Assembly (NCBI GenBank): GCA_038049695.1
Contig: CP142451.1
Coordinates: 10,228,001-10,292,000 of the forward strand
DNA length: 64,000 nt
Reading direction: 5' to 3'
Origin: Cinnamomum chago
Taxonomy: Eukaryota; Streptophyta; Magnoliopsida; Laurales; Lauraceae
Shown: positions 35,609-48,006 of the stretch, one piece after another
Position numbering within the stretch: position 1 is the stretch's first letter
Layout: each line of letters starts with the position of its first letter
Program-made: the position numbers and the translations under genes
The notes under the pieces: generated by a model
What the model saw: the letters and a program-made list of their open reading frames with translations, nothing else
Database searches by the model: none
Told to the model about the DNA's origin: nothing

Positions 35609-37476
35609 GAGAAGAATTTCATACAACATTAGCAGCACTCCAGCAAACATATGATTCTAAGCCCCACGGATGGCTGGAATAACTTCCAGGACACAGCCAG
35701 TTTGAGAGCCATGGCTGGGGAACATTTTCAATAGTCTCATGCACAATCATGTATTTATAGTTTCTCCAATTGGTTTCTGGGTGTCTAATTGCTTGCCTTT
35801 TGGTTTTTGCCTGAGGTTGTATATAAATATTCTTCTAACTAGCACTCTTTTCAGAAAATGCTTGCTTTTATGTATAAAGCTGATGGAATAAAATTATTAT
35901 CAGTTAAGGAAATCCAATTTCAATGCTTGATTTCTTGTTAAATGTAGTCCCTAAGCAAAATCTCAGCACCTCAGATTCCACTGAATGGCAAGTTTCTGTA
36001 TATTCAAATAGTCCATTGATTCATTGAAGGAATCAGACTAATAACTATTCAAGATGGAAACCTGCTTGGACCTAAAAGTCAGCTGCGCCGGAACAATTTT
36101 CATCATTGAATGGCCTTATTTGTGCAATGTCTGCTCTTCAGACTTAGAAAGGTTTCAGTGCTTGTTATACAGGTATTGGGCATGGTTTTGGTTGTAAGTT
36201 GCAACTAAGGATGGCAGACACTACTTATTGAAGATCAAGCCACTTATAGAGATTGATCTTGAGGCCCATGTTCCAGCATATCGGGGACTTGATTTAAGTT
36301 ATTGCATTTTCAATCAAGCTTCTTTGGCCGACCCCCAGATGATGAATCTAGTTTCTGCAGTAAGGGGAAGGGTAAACAATAATACTGAGGAATGGATTAA
36401 ATAGTGGTTATGTAACTCTTGAAGGGGTGGTGATATGCTAGTTGGCACGAAATAGATTCATGGAATGGAAGGGTTGCATGATCAAGTCCATTCTGTGAAT
36501 CATAGGTTATCCTCAAAATCAGACTTCAGTGAATAATACTCTTGGAATTTTTCTCCCTCCATGAAGATCTTCAAGCCTCAAGGCCCACTCTGTTTATCTC
36601 AGTTGGGTTTTGCTATTAAAAGGGAGGAAAGAAAAAAGAGAAGAAATACAGTGAAACTGTGAATTTGTTGATAGAAGTAAAACATTTCTTTACATTTTTC
36701 TCTTTTCTTTTCCTCTATTTATTTTTCACCCTTGAACTTGTTCTCCATTTTAACTCCTGACTTCTTTTTTTATTCATTTATTTCTTGAATGGGAGCTCCT
36801 AATTTCCTTAGTTGACAGCTCAATTCTCTACGTTTACCCACACATGGCTGTTTATGTGGTAAGGAGATGCTCATCACTGAGCTACTAATGGATTGCCTGT
36901 TTCATGGGGTTGAAATGTTGAATACCTTAGATTTTATTTATACAGTGGATTAAAATGAAAAACCAAACTTGATATCAAAAAATGACTATCTAACAACATT
37001 CCCTTTGATGGAAGTTGAATTAAGGGAAGATGAAAAATGAATAACTATAGAATTTCTTTTTTTTAAATTCAATCTAAGGTAAGTTAAAGGCTCACTAAGC
37101 ATAGAATTAGTTGCTAGCATGAGAATATTTTCCCTTAAAATCATTGGTGAGAACAGAAGAGAGAGAATATTTGCCCTAACTCATTGGTGAGAATAGGAGA
37201 GAGGCACATATATGATATACACCTCTCTCAAATCAAAGCCTCTCATCTCAAGTGGCCCAAACTTCATCTGGCACTGAATTGATCAGGTGGGCACACCTCA
37301 TTGGCCACTCCATCCCATGACTGGAGACTGACTGTATCTAGCCAAGTCTAATCTTCTCAGGCTATTCCATTGTTGCCTTTGAGAGCTTGTGCTCATCTTT
37401 CTTCCTAAAGAATAGGCTTTCCCATTTGCCTCCCTCCCTGTCTCTCTCTCTATCTGTATTTGATTTGTACGCAGAG
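35609..37476. other. CDT1 3' UTR and spacer to ETFB
   Basis: Contains the probable CDT1 poly-A signal (35887-35892) and then unique-looking AT-rich sequence with no credible frame. A CT-rich block at 37430-37455 just before the ETFB start is likely its leader. The same-strand gene spacing is 1.9 kb. Confidence 0.6.
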
Positions 37477-40400
37477 ATGAAGATCATGGTGGCTGTAAAG
37501 AGAGTTGTTGACTACGCTGTCAAGATCAGAGTAAAATCCGACAAGGTACTCTTCTCCTCTATCGATTCTTTATATATCTTATTCATCAACTTCATCAGCA
37601 TCATCTTCTTCTTCTTCTTCTTATGATATGATGATATCAGAGCGGAGTAGAAACGAAGAACGTGAAGATGTCGATGAACCCCTTCTGCGAAATCGCTCTG
37701 GAGGAGGCCCTCCGCATCAAGGAATCCGGCAAAGCCTCCGAGGTGATTGCCGTCAGCATGGGTCCCGCCCAATGCATCGACACTCTCCGGACCGGCCTCG
37801 CCATGGGCGCAGACCGAGCCATCCACGTCTCCACAGACGCACCCCTCTTCCCCCTCTCCGTTGCCAAGCTCCTCAAAGCCCTTGTCGAGGCTGAGAATCC
37901 TGGCCTCCTCATCCTCGGAAAACAGGTGAGTGATGGAGATGGAAAGCACCCCTTTTTCATTTTTCCGCTTTTCGATGCGATTTCGTATCTGGGTTTTCTT
38001 GGATCTGCTTGGTTTGCAAGAACTGGGATGACAATCTTTTACTTGCTGTTTTATTCTGTTCAATTGGACATGGGGTGCTTTTAGGTTCATGAATTTGTGC
38101 TTGGATGCTTGTTTTATTGCAATAAATGATCTTTAGGATTGGATTGTAGAATGTGGAGAGTGAAGGAATTGCATTAGGTCAATGGATGGGTGATTTGGAT
38201 TCTTCAATTCTCTTCATGGTGCTATTGGGTTCCCTTTCAGATTTTTTGCTTTTTGACGCAATAACCCATCTGGGTTTTGCTAATCTGTTTGGTTTACTAG
38301 AACTGAAAAAAAAAAAAAAAAAAAAGAAATCTCTCTTTCTCTCTCCTCTGATTTCAAAATTTTATGGGCTCTTTCAGTATTAAGAGCTACGATTCATGCT
38401 TTTATCAAATTGAGAGTTGCAGGATTAAAGAGAAGATGTTAGGAATGAGAGAATTGATTCTGCCAATGGAGGAAATATTTTGATTCTTATTTTCTCTATG
38501 ACAGTGTTGTTCTATTCTCTTTCCCTTTCTACTTTTATCATATCCCCTACCTGATTCTGTTAGTCTGTTTGGCTTAGAGAATTTAAATGGAAAATATCTC
38601 TCTCACCATTTATTTTTATCCATTTCAAAGTTGGGGCATTTAATTTTATAAATGATGTTTTGATGCATACATAGAGTGTTTGGGATTAATGTCAGAACGA
38701 GGGAATTGAGGAAAATAATTTGGTTCAAAGGATTAATAATCTAGATTGTTATTTTCTCTTTACATTGCTTTCAATTACTTTTTGGTTGGGTCCATCCAAA
38801 GTGAAAATTGCAATTTCTCATTTTTTTTTATTGCATTTGATATTTGTAGTTCTCTTACATTGGTTTTGGGTTTGCAAATTTTGTTTTAAGTATGTTCTAT
38901 TTATTGAGATTATGTGGTTGGAAGGTGGAATGAAAGAACTCAATGAGGTTCAGAGGATTAATGATTTAGATACTTCTTCCAACCATCTTGTGAAATTAGA
39001 TTAGATACTTTAACAAAAAATAATTCAATAAATGAATTATTTTGGCCTGTTGGAGTTCCTTATGCTATTTCAAATTTAGTTTGGAAACTTCTTTGTATAA
39101 AGTGGAATTATTTTTGTCCATTTGTTTTTATGTTTCAGTGCTACTACTTTTTTCTTTTTGGTTTAGGTTCTCTTACAGTTGAAAATGTTCCTAAATTTTT
39201 TTCTTCTTTGCATTCTTACCTTCTTCTATCATTAATCCAGGAGAACAGCTTCCTCTATTAATTTTGTTGAATGCCAAAGTGTGGAGTTCAAAACTTTTCT
39301 TTTGGCTGTTGCAACTTCAACTTTCATTGAGAGCTACATTGTCTTTGCTTCTAATACAGCACACTATTATTGTGTCTCTGGGTTTTTCTACAGGCCATTG
39401 ATGATGATTGCAATCAAACAGGGCAGATGGTAGCTGGTCTACTAAAGTGGCCACAGGGAACCTTTGCCTCAAAGGTCAGACACCTTCTGTGTCATTTCTC
39501 CACTGAAAATATTGCTTTCGCTTTATTATTCTCAAATTTAAAGAATCTGAAAACAAACGGGGGATATAAATCTGTTGCAGGCCCTCGAGAGAAGGCTTGA
39601 TCAAGATGAGATAATAGTGCCGAAGCATGAAATTAGGTCTTCAAGAGAGGAAATAATCAGCCCACCAGATTTTTATTAAACTCCAACTCTACTGTACTGA
39701 TTATTTATAGGAAACAAAAACCGTAAAACTGAAAGTTTTATAGATAGGGATTTATATCTATAACCAAATCAAGTTTCTAATTAAAATCCTAATCACATCT
39801 TAATTGATATGTACCTACTAAAGTTCTAATGGAAAAGGATTTCCTTTTGCCTTAAATGAGTTATTACAAAATCCCTTCTTTTGGGCTACGATTTTGGTGG
39901 GTTTGGCCCATTTCCCCCCAGTTGCAAAAGAGCTGGACCTCGAGCTCTATTTCTATTTGTATCGCCGCTGTAGATGTGTACTTTATTTTGGTTAAAAAGA
40001 GAAATTCATTAGAAGAAAACAAACACATCAGAAAGACAAGCAAAACAAAAGAAAAGGAACCACATTACAATGGGTTTAGAGCCCAAGCCTCAGCCACCCC
40101 CAACCCCGCCCCCACCCCACCGAAAGCAAAAACCAGACCCATAAGAATTCTTGGCAAGAATCTTGGGATATGGGAGAAAGCAATGGTTTCATGCTTGGAG
40201 CTCAAATCATTGATATCCAGCAAAATAGAATGGATAGACCAATCCATCACCCCATTAACGGCTTGAATCACCTCTAGGGCGTCCGATAAGCGGTGGTTCT
40301 TGTGGAATCCCCACTGAAGAGCTTCCTTCAACCCGCATAAGATATCCCTTGTCTCATCCTCTTTTAAAGAAGTAACCTTGGCTCCATTGATCGATCTTGC

Positions 40401-43006
40401 ATGCACCCAACAACCATCAAACCAAATAGCGAAACCAAAGCTTGCTTTTCCATCCATGGCTCTAAAGGCGGCATCTGAGAACACCTGTGCCATGCCTCTA
40501 GAGTTCCTCGGGCTAAAATCTTGGTGATGTCTTGAGTGCCCTTGACTTTCATTTTTTGAGTTACCCATAGAGTCAACAATCATATTCCTTGCATATATTA
40601 TTGTACTAAGAGGCTTAACGATTGTGCCCCTAAAGATAAAGTCATTTCAACTTTTCCACAAGGTCCACCATAAAGCAAGGGGCCAGGATTTAGCTTGAGG
40701 TTGTATTGGTGGGCTCATTGAATCACATAAGCTCGTAAAAGAAGTCCACCAATCCCTGATCCTAAGAGGAGCAATGGAATGTGTTAGTATTTCTATGTCG
40801 GACCCAAACCACTGTAGACTTGACTTGAAGCAATTTCTTGGTAATACTTGACCTTGGTCCTTTCTTTGGTTGTTTCGACTTCATAGGGTAAAGTCTAACA
40901 ACTTTGCCATCTTTAGCAAATGTATTTCAGTATGTGTAACGGATTCCGTTCTTGTCATACGTCCATGTTCTTCTATGTAAAGCATCCCCAACATCCATTG
41001 ACACTACATCTTGCCACCCTTTATCCTTATAATCACCACTGATAATAAAGGCAACGTGACACCTATGTTAAACTTGTACTTCATCACCTGTCATTAGGCA
41101 TTGAACAAAATAAAAGGTTGTCCATAGCTATAGACAATCCACAGGAGCTTGTCACTCAATATTTTCAGAGCTCTCACTGTCGATCACTACCATATTATCT
41201 TTGTCCATTTACATGGCTTGTAAAATGAAAGATGTTATTTTGTAACCATCACTTTTCAATAGTTGGTTTAGGAGTTATAATGATAGATTTGAGCTGCCCA
41301 TATCCGGGTTGCTTGTGAAAAAAAAAACCTCATTCAACAATCTAACCATTCCGTTTGTTATCATATATCTCATTCATGGTGCACGCCTGATCGTGGGGCC
41401 CAATGGTGATCAGTCCGAGAAGTCTACAAAACCTGGAATCCCCTTGATAGTCATTGGATCTTGGGGTTTACACAGCTGAATGGACTGGACCATTGGATTG
41501 ACTGATTTTTTTATTTTTTTTAAATATGAAGCCATTGAAACTCGTGGGCCATTGATGAAGGGGTTAGGATGATTAGGTGAGCCCCAAATTTTGTACAAAG
41601 GTAGGGCCACCCCAGATATCCCAATTCCCCCAGTCCCATCCCCAGGAGGGGCCCCACACAGCGAGGTGCTCACAATGATCCAGTGCATGTGGCGCGTATG
41701 GGATCATTGTTTGCTGATTGGGGTGAGTGATAAATTAGCCCTTGCGTGTGGGAATTCCTTTGTTCAGACTATTGGCCTATCTTCTATGGTTGCATCCTTA
41801 ATTTCAGTAAATAAATTATTCTTATCAAGGAAATGTGGCCTTTGAAAGACCCTAAATCTGTGGTCAATCTATACCTGTGGCAAACTTGGTTTACACTTTT
41901 TTTTTTTTCTTTTTTTATTTGATTAGCAACTAGGTACCTAATGTTCCAAATTTTTACATCTTTCTTTTTGTCATGACTTTGGTGCCTTCTAGTAGGTTAT
42001 CCTGGACAAAGAAAAGCAAGTAGTAGAAGTTGACAGGGAGGTGGATGGAGGCCTCGAGACTCTCAGTTTGGATCTACCAGCAGTTATCACGTAAGTATCA
42101 TGAACATACAAGTGTGCATAAATTAGATACACACACAGTTACAACTTTCATTCACATGCTTTGTTGGTTTCCCAATGCTGTTGCACTTGTTTTAGCTTTT
42201 ATTTAATAACCATGAACATGTTTCCTGTAGAACTCTAAACAAAATAAGTTTGATACAGTTAACTTTAGGAAGATGGTAGTTGTTACTTGAGTAGAAGAAC
42301 TTTCTATGTGGGACAACCATCTCCATTTTCCACTAGTATTTTTCAATGCATTGAGATATGATATTATTTGCTTAGTCCCGTTTATCTACTCCGCCATATA
42401 CCATTTTGTTTTCTTTTGTTGTTGCTTTAATGTCCAATTTTAGAAATAAAGGATGACCTAGTTGGTCACGATCTTCCCATAATATAGTTGGCATTAGAAG
42501 TGACTGGAGGATTTATTGTGTGTTAGCTTTTAAAAAACTTTAAAAACACTGAATACTGATCTGTAGAACTGCATATTGTAACATGGTTAATAGAAACAAA
42601 TTAAATCCCGCAATACTTCAATCTCAAGCTACAGCATGGGAATCAAGCATGCACAGCTCTCAAAGGGTGATGCCTTCTCCTGACTGTTCATTGAGAAAAA
42701 TTTTAATGGGGGATTATTACTGTTTGGTCCTCATTTTACGAGTTAGAATGTAATATATGCATAGGATCAATTGCAGCCCATGATTGTGATGGGCCTGAAA
42801 GTTGTTCCGATTGGAGAATTGACTTGAGTTTTGTTACCCAAAATAAAATGCAAGGTCACTGTTTATTGTGACGGGCCTGAACACCGCTTAGATTAGAGTG
42901 ATGTTCACTACCAGACTGAAGTGATCTTCATTTCCTCTTGATCTCACATGTTATTTTGGTGATAAGACCATTCCTTTCCTATGATACCAGCGGACTTCAA
43001 GAGAGG

Positions 43007-43047
<41 letters not shown>

Positions 43048-43457
43048 TTCCAGTACTTTAATTCCAATGAAGTGCGTTTCTCTCATTTCCAGTGTTTTAA
43101 TTCCAATGAAGTGCGTTTGATGTCTTCAAATGCATCTCTCTCATTTCCAGTACTTTAATTCCAATGAAGTGCGTTTCTCTCATTTCCAGTGCTTTAATTC
43201 CAATGAAATGCGTTTGATGTCTTCAATGCAGCACGGACTTGAGACTTAACCAGCCACGCTATGCGACACTTCCCAACATTATGAAAGCAAAATCAAAGGT
43301 TATCAAGAAGGTAACTCCTGAAGAGCTAAACATGGAAATCAAGCCTGATTTGGAGCTCGTTGAGGTCACTGAACCCCCTAAGAGGAAAGCTGGTGTGATA
43401 CTTTCCTCTGTGGATGAGCTTATAGATAAGCTTAAAAATGAAGCTCATGTCCTTTAA
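37477..43457 (+). CDS. ETFB: Electron transfer flavoprotein subunit beta
   Basis: Five exons: 37477-37545, 37641-37925, 39394-39474, 41996-42090 and 43232-43457. They give 251 aa, the same length as I recall for Arabidopsis ETFB. The protein pairs with ETF-alpha in the mitochondrial matrix and carries electrons from isovaleryl-CoA and D-2-hydroxyglutarate dehydrogenases to ETF-ubiquinone oxidoreductase, which matters during dark starvation. N-terminus [18 protein letters not shown] is typical. Residues 116-132 ([17 protein letters not shown]) belong to the nucleotide-binding core. Residues 157-177 match the ETF-beta signature (V, R, DGG, E, L, P, T). [18 protein letters not shown] at 182-199 is the dehydrogenase recognition loop. 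No cleavable presequence is obvious, as in other family members. Introns of 1.1-2.5 kb hold a LINE fragment (intron 3) and a minisatellite (intron 4). A possible poly-A signal AATAAA lies near 43635. Very firm call. Confidence 0.95.
40065..40720 (-). mobile_element. LINE fragment (RNase H domain) in ETFB intron 3
   Basis: On the minus strand a frame reads [11 protein letters not shown], a stop (40647-40649), then [12 protein letters not shown], the conserved end of the zinc-binding region of plant non-LTR retrotransposons. The same frame continues into an RNase H-like domain (40583-40065: [45 protein letters not shown]). The reverse transcriptase is absent, so it is a 5'-truncated dead copy lying antisense to ETFB. 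The 172-codon open frame is this domain, not a host gene. Confidence 0.75.
43011..43043. repeat. (CT)n microsatellite in ETFB intron 4
   Basis: About 16 CT units directly before the minisatellite that leads into the exon 5 splice acceptor. Confidence 0.9.
43043..43231 (+). repeat. Minisatellite ending at ETFB exon 5 acceptor
   Basis: Four copies of a roughly 39-bp unit built on CATTTCCAGTRCTTTAATTC followed by CAATGAAGTGCGTTT. They are arranged as two higher-order repeats (about 43043-43141 and 43142-43231), each ending GATGTCTTCAA. The last copy runs into TTCAATGCAG, the real 3' splice site. The earlier higher-order copy has TTCAAATGCATC at the same place and so lacks the AG. Confidence 0.85.
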
Positions 43458-44400
43458 TGTTCAATTTCAACTCGTTGCTTTGGTCTTCTTTGGGTCTTGC
43501 TTTAATTGGTTCTGCTCATGTGGTTTATTCTTCACCTCTATGAAGGTGCAAAATGCTTTTCTGCCTTGGTTTTAACTGATTTACTGTACCAAGATGGAAG
43601 CTGATGATGTAAATATGTTTACTTGCTAATCATAAATAAAATCAGATTACTCCATTGCTTTTGCCATTTGTTACTGTTGATACAAGTACAAGTTAAGCCA
43701 CATAATGGGTTATTGGCACAAGGATAGTCAGAGGGATATAATGCATGCACTTTACTGGCTATGAATGAACGTGGAATAAGTTTTGCCTACCACTTCTATG
43801 ATTTTATCTCTTATGCAACTTGGTGGAAAGTTGATGCACATTGATGTGGTGTTGCTCAGTTATAGAGCACCATCTTTAATGACCATATTATTTTTCACGA
43901 AGGCTTTTCCTTTTTTTTTTTTTTAATGGATATGATTCTCATGACAATTTATGTAATTTTCCTTTCTAGACATCAGTAGTCATCCCACAGACTCAATTGC
44001 TTTCAAACCTTGAAGATTGTTTCGGATCCATTTTGACCATTTGATAGCAATTTGGATCAACCCTCTTCTGTCAACATTTTTCTTTTCAAGATTCTACAAA
44101 TTAGGAAACGGTTTATAGCTGGTTTGTAGTTATGATGACTTGATATTCATTCTTGATACAACATTAGTCAATATATTTGTGATCAATCTACCAAAGCTTG
44201 TGGCATGTTAAATATTGTTCTAAAAGTTCTCAAAGTGAAAAACACAAGCTGATCTGGGTTCCCAGCATGTTCAAGCTCTATGCTTTTATACAAATGCTCA
44301 AAGTGAGGGCGGCTATCTCTTCTTGGTTCCCAGCATTTTTATGCTTTATGCTTTTCCAAAGATGGCACTGGGACTTACATTGCAATACTGTAAAGAACCA
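43458..44400. other. Convergent intergenic region, ETFB and WAT1-like
   Basis: Both genes end here. It holds a probable ETFB poly-A signal near 43635, a T-run (43910-43924) and a loose duplication of GTTCCCAGCATKTT..AGCTYTATGCTTTT words at about 44250-44360. No gene is supported. Confidence 0.6.
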
Positions 44401-45103
44401 TTATATATCTAGAGATTTCTTCCCGTCCCCACTTCCACCATAATAGTTAGTTGCATTCTTGGTTTCTTCCTTGAGCTCTTGAGAATCCACACTGGAAGGC
44501 TCTTTAGATTTGATAGGGTCTGCATTGTCCCCTTCTTTGCCCCATGATACCAAGTAAAGACCCATGATCACTATAGCACCTCCCAATATGCTAAACAAAC
44601 AAACCAAAAAAATAACATGTTTAAATTAGAACTAAGAATCATATGTATTTGTGTACATGTCTGAATGTATATTTGTGTAGATTGATAATAGATAGACTTT
44701 TATGACAAAAATTATAATGAAAATGGAGAGTTACATTTAATAATGGTAGTAACTGTAAAAAAAATGCAGGTGAAAGTTCCTCAAAACCTTTAATATTTAG
44801 AGGATGAAATTTTCTTGGCTAATTTCATCTGTACCATTGAATTCATATTTTATTTAAAAAAAAAAAAAAGGAAAGAAAAGGGGCCGACACTCAATGCATT
44901 CATCATTTGTGGTGTATCTGGTCTGATTATATTTTCAAAGACTCTATTTCAGGTGCGCTCCTCAAGTCACAAGTCATATTATATGTTTGTTAGATTGTGA
45001 TATATGAATCAATTGGTACACATAATTGTATAGAAAGATTTTCTATTCTGTAGAAAGTAACTGGTATGGATAGAAAGTACTTCTTGTTGATGTTGAGTTG
45101 AAA

Positions 45104-45162
<59 letters not shown>

Positions 45163-47953
45163 AAAAAAAGAAGAAGAAAGAAAGAAAAAAAAATAGTTTT
45201 TTTTTTTTTTTTTCAGGGACACCGCTCATGGAAGGTTGCACAAAACTTGTGTTATAGCGGGCTGTTTTAATGTTTGACAGTTCTCACTTTCTATGACAAT
45301 AAGAGAAAAAGGCTTGCAGAAAGAAGTTATCTGTTTCTTGAGCATTTAATTCAATAATGTGGAATCCATAATCTCCCATATATTAGGAATCCAGCGGGTT
45401 GAAAAGACAAGCACCACAATGGAAGGAGGTGCTCAAAATTTTGCTCCATAGGAGCTGTCTTTTGATAGATTTTTGTGCTTCATATTCGATGTTGCAGATT
45501 ACAACAATACAAAGCATGCACGAAACTTTGTCATAAGGAAATTCTCAGTTGCTTGAGGTTCTATGAAGAATAATTCTTACAATAGTTTAACACTTTGGGG
45601 TAGTTCCGTAGTTAGAATTTCTGTAACCATTGCAACATTAGAAATGTAGTTTTGCTTGTATAGAATTGGAGTGGATAATTTCTACTCTTACCTTCCAGTA
45701 TACAGTCTCTCTCCAAAAACAAAGTATGCTAGAAATGCCACAAATAGTGTACCCAGAGGATTAAACATGGTTACAAATACAGGTCCTTTTTCTTCTGTAC
45801 ACCATAGTTGAATGAAGATTATTAAACCAGAGCACACCACTCCCTGCAGCAGAGTAATTGAATTTTGAGAGTTACTTTGTTGCATAAAAACATTGTGGAC
45901 TAAGTAGTGATATTTCTACTCACAGAATACAAGATACTCCAAAGGTCTATGTTGAATCCAACAATCCACTCCTTTGGTTCATGGGCTACCAATGCTGAAA
46001 ATACAGCTGATTGTGCCCCGCCAACAAAGCTCATCCAAGTAGTCAGGGAAAGTTGTGCTGGATATCTTTTTAATGTAACTGCCTGAAAATTCATACAACA
46101 CTTACAAAACCAGTTGCTAGAACTATCATCATTTCATAATCTTATGATGATGGTGGTGGTGGTGATGATGGTGATGAAGCTTTTGATAATCATAAGCATA
46201 TTTGAACCCCCTTTAAACATTTACATGCAACAAGTAGACATTCCAACCCTAGAAACAATTGATACAACCAAAACTCATCTTTTGCATATAGCTCAACAAC
46301 CATCACTGTGTGTATGGTTAATTGAAAACTTTACAAAGTTTGTATGCAATTTATAAGAATTTTACTAATGTAATTGACAATTTAGCAATAATTTATCCAA
46401 ACAGAGAAGTTTCATTGTAAAATCACCATTAACTTTTATTTGTATGTGGCCGCACAAACATGAAGAACTTGTGATGGTCCATTTCAGTGTCATAAGCACT
46501 TGAAGTAATATGATTAATATTTTGTATGAAATCTTGTTCCTCACACTTTTGGATAATTTATGAAAAGATTTCAGATACAGGTGTGAAAGCAATAGGTCCT
46601 GCTATATGTGCTACTAACAATTGATTTTTGTTCTTTTTTTCTGAACCAACATGGTAGATCTGGTAAACACCAAATAACACTTCTAACTGATGACCCTATC
46701 TGAGAAAAAAGAGAATGCCCAGTGGTTGGGAGTCCCGTACTTACTTAACTACCCAGTGTTTGATCCTTGGATACTCCCCATTGCTCCTCCACCTTGCATC
46801 TGCAAGTGATTCTCTTCCCTACGCCTGCAGGCGGTTCTCTGCCCGGCATGTGCTGAGGTTCATGCCTATGTTAGACGGGTTGTTCAAGGGTCCAGCCCCC
46901 TTGGTTAGTAACCAAAAAACTAATGACCCTGTCTGCCTAAGTATTCTTGATAGGATGGTTTATATAAACCTATACTAATTCTCATTTAATTGGAAAAAGA
47001 AAATCTTCAGTCCCAAGCTTTTCACTATTTGCAATTGCAAGGGCATCTGACCTTAGGTCCAATAGGACCTGGTCTGAATCTCAAGCCCCAAGTATAAAAA
47101 TATACTGAATTCTTTAAGCATGCGTAGTGTGCATCTACTGCATCATCATCATCATTGAAACCTTGTTTAATCTTAATATGAGGTTTGCTTTAAGATTCCT
47201 TATTTTTCTCTCAAACTCTTTTTTTTCTAGTTTATTCTCTGATACTATACAATCTGATGAGCTGCTGCTAGTTTTTACTGATGCACATCTATACCCTGTC
47301 CATGTGGCCAAACAATTTTTAACTAAGTTGAATGACTTAAAATTGGGAGGTGCTTTTGTGAGAGACACTCTCACCTTACTATGAGTGATAAAGGTATGAG
47401 CTCTTACATCCATATCTAATGTCAACTTAAATGTGAGGGCCCCTACCTTTGTCTCTCGTAGTAAGGTGAGAGTGTCTCTCACAAGAGCACCTCCCCTTAA
47501 AATTATATTATAAATGTGTTCATAGTAATATTTACTTTATCACACCCATTTTAGAATGGAGAATTTGGCTCAGGATATATTGGAGAAGAAATATATAATT
47601 CATGCAGCCGACTCCAAAATATTTGGAACAAGGCCTTGATGATGACGTGGATGACCCATCTCAGAATGGGCATGTCATATAATCGTGTACGCTATCCTTC
47701 GCACAACATTAGCTCCATATAAAAATGGTCTACCAATTGTCATCTTTTTGCTCGCCGTATGCTGATCATAGTAATTTGCAAGATCCTCCCCCACCAATCA
47801 ATTGATTTGTTGATAACAACAGTCAATCACAACTTGTGGGTGCAATGCAACAATGAGCACCTTTCAAACAAGCTCTTGTTGTGCCATGCATAGAAGTAAT
47901 TAGGATAATGATCTTTGTCCTATGTATAACTTTTTATTTTGATTTTAGTACAC

Positions 47954-48006
<53 letters not shown>

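Noticed and set aside
37512..38090. 192-codon minus-strand frame
   Set aside because: Antisense to ETFB exon 2; the open frame reflects GC-rich codons of the true gene.
39475..41995. Separate gene inside ETFB intron 3
   Set aside because: The only sizeable frame is the LINE RNase H fragment, with an in-frame stop and missing partners.
43043..43231. CRISPR-like array of repeats
   Set aside because: Units are contiguous with no unique spacers and lie in a plant intron; it is a minisatellite.
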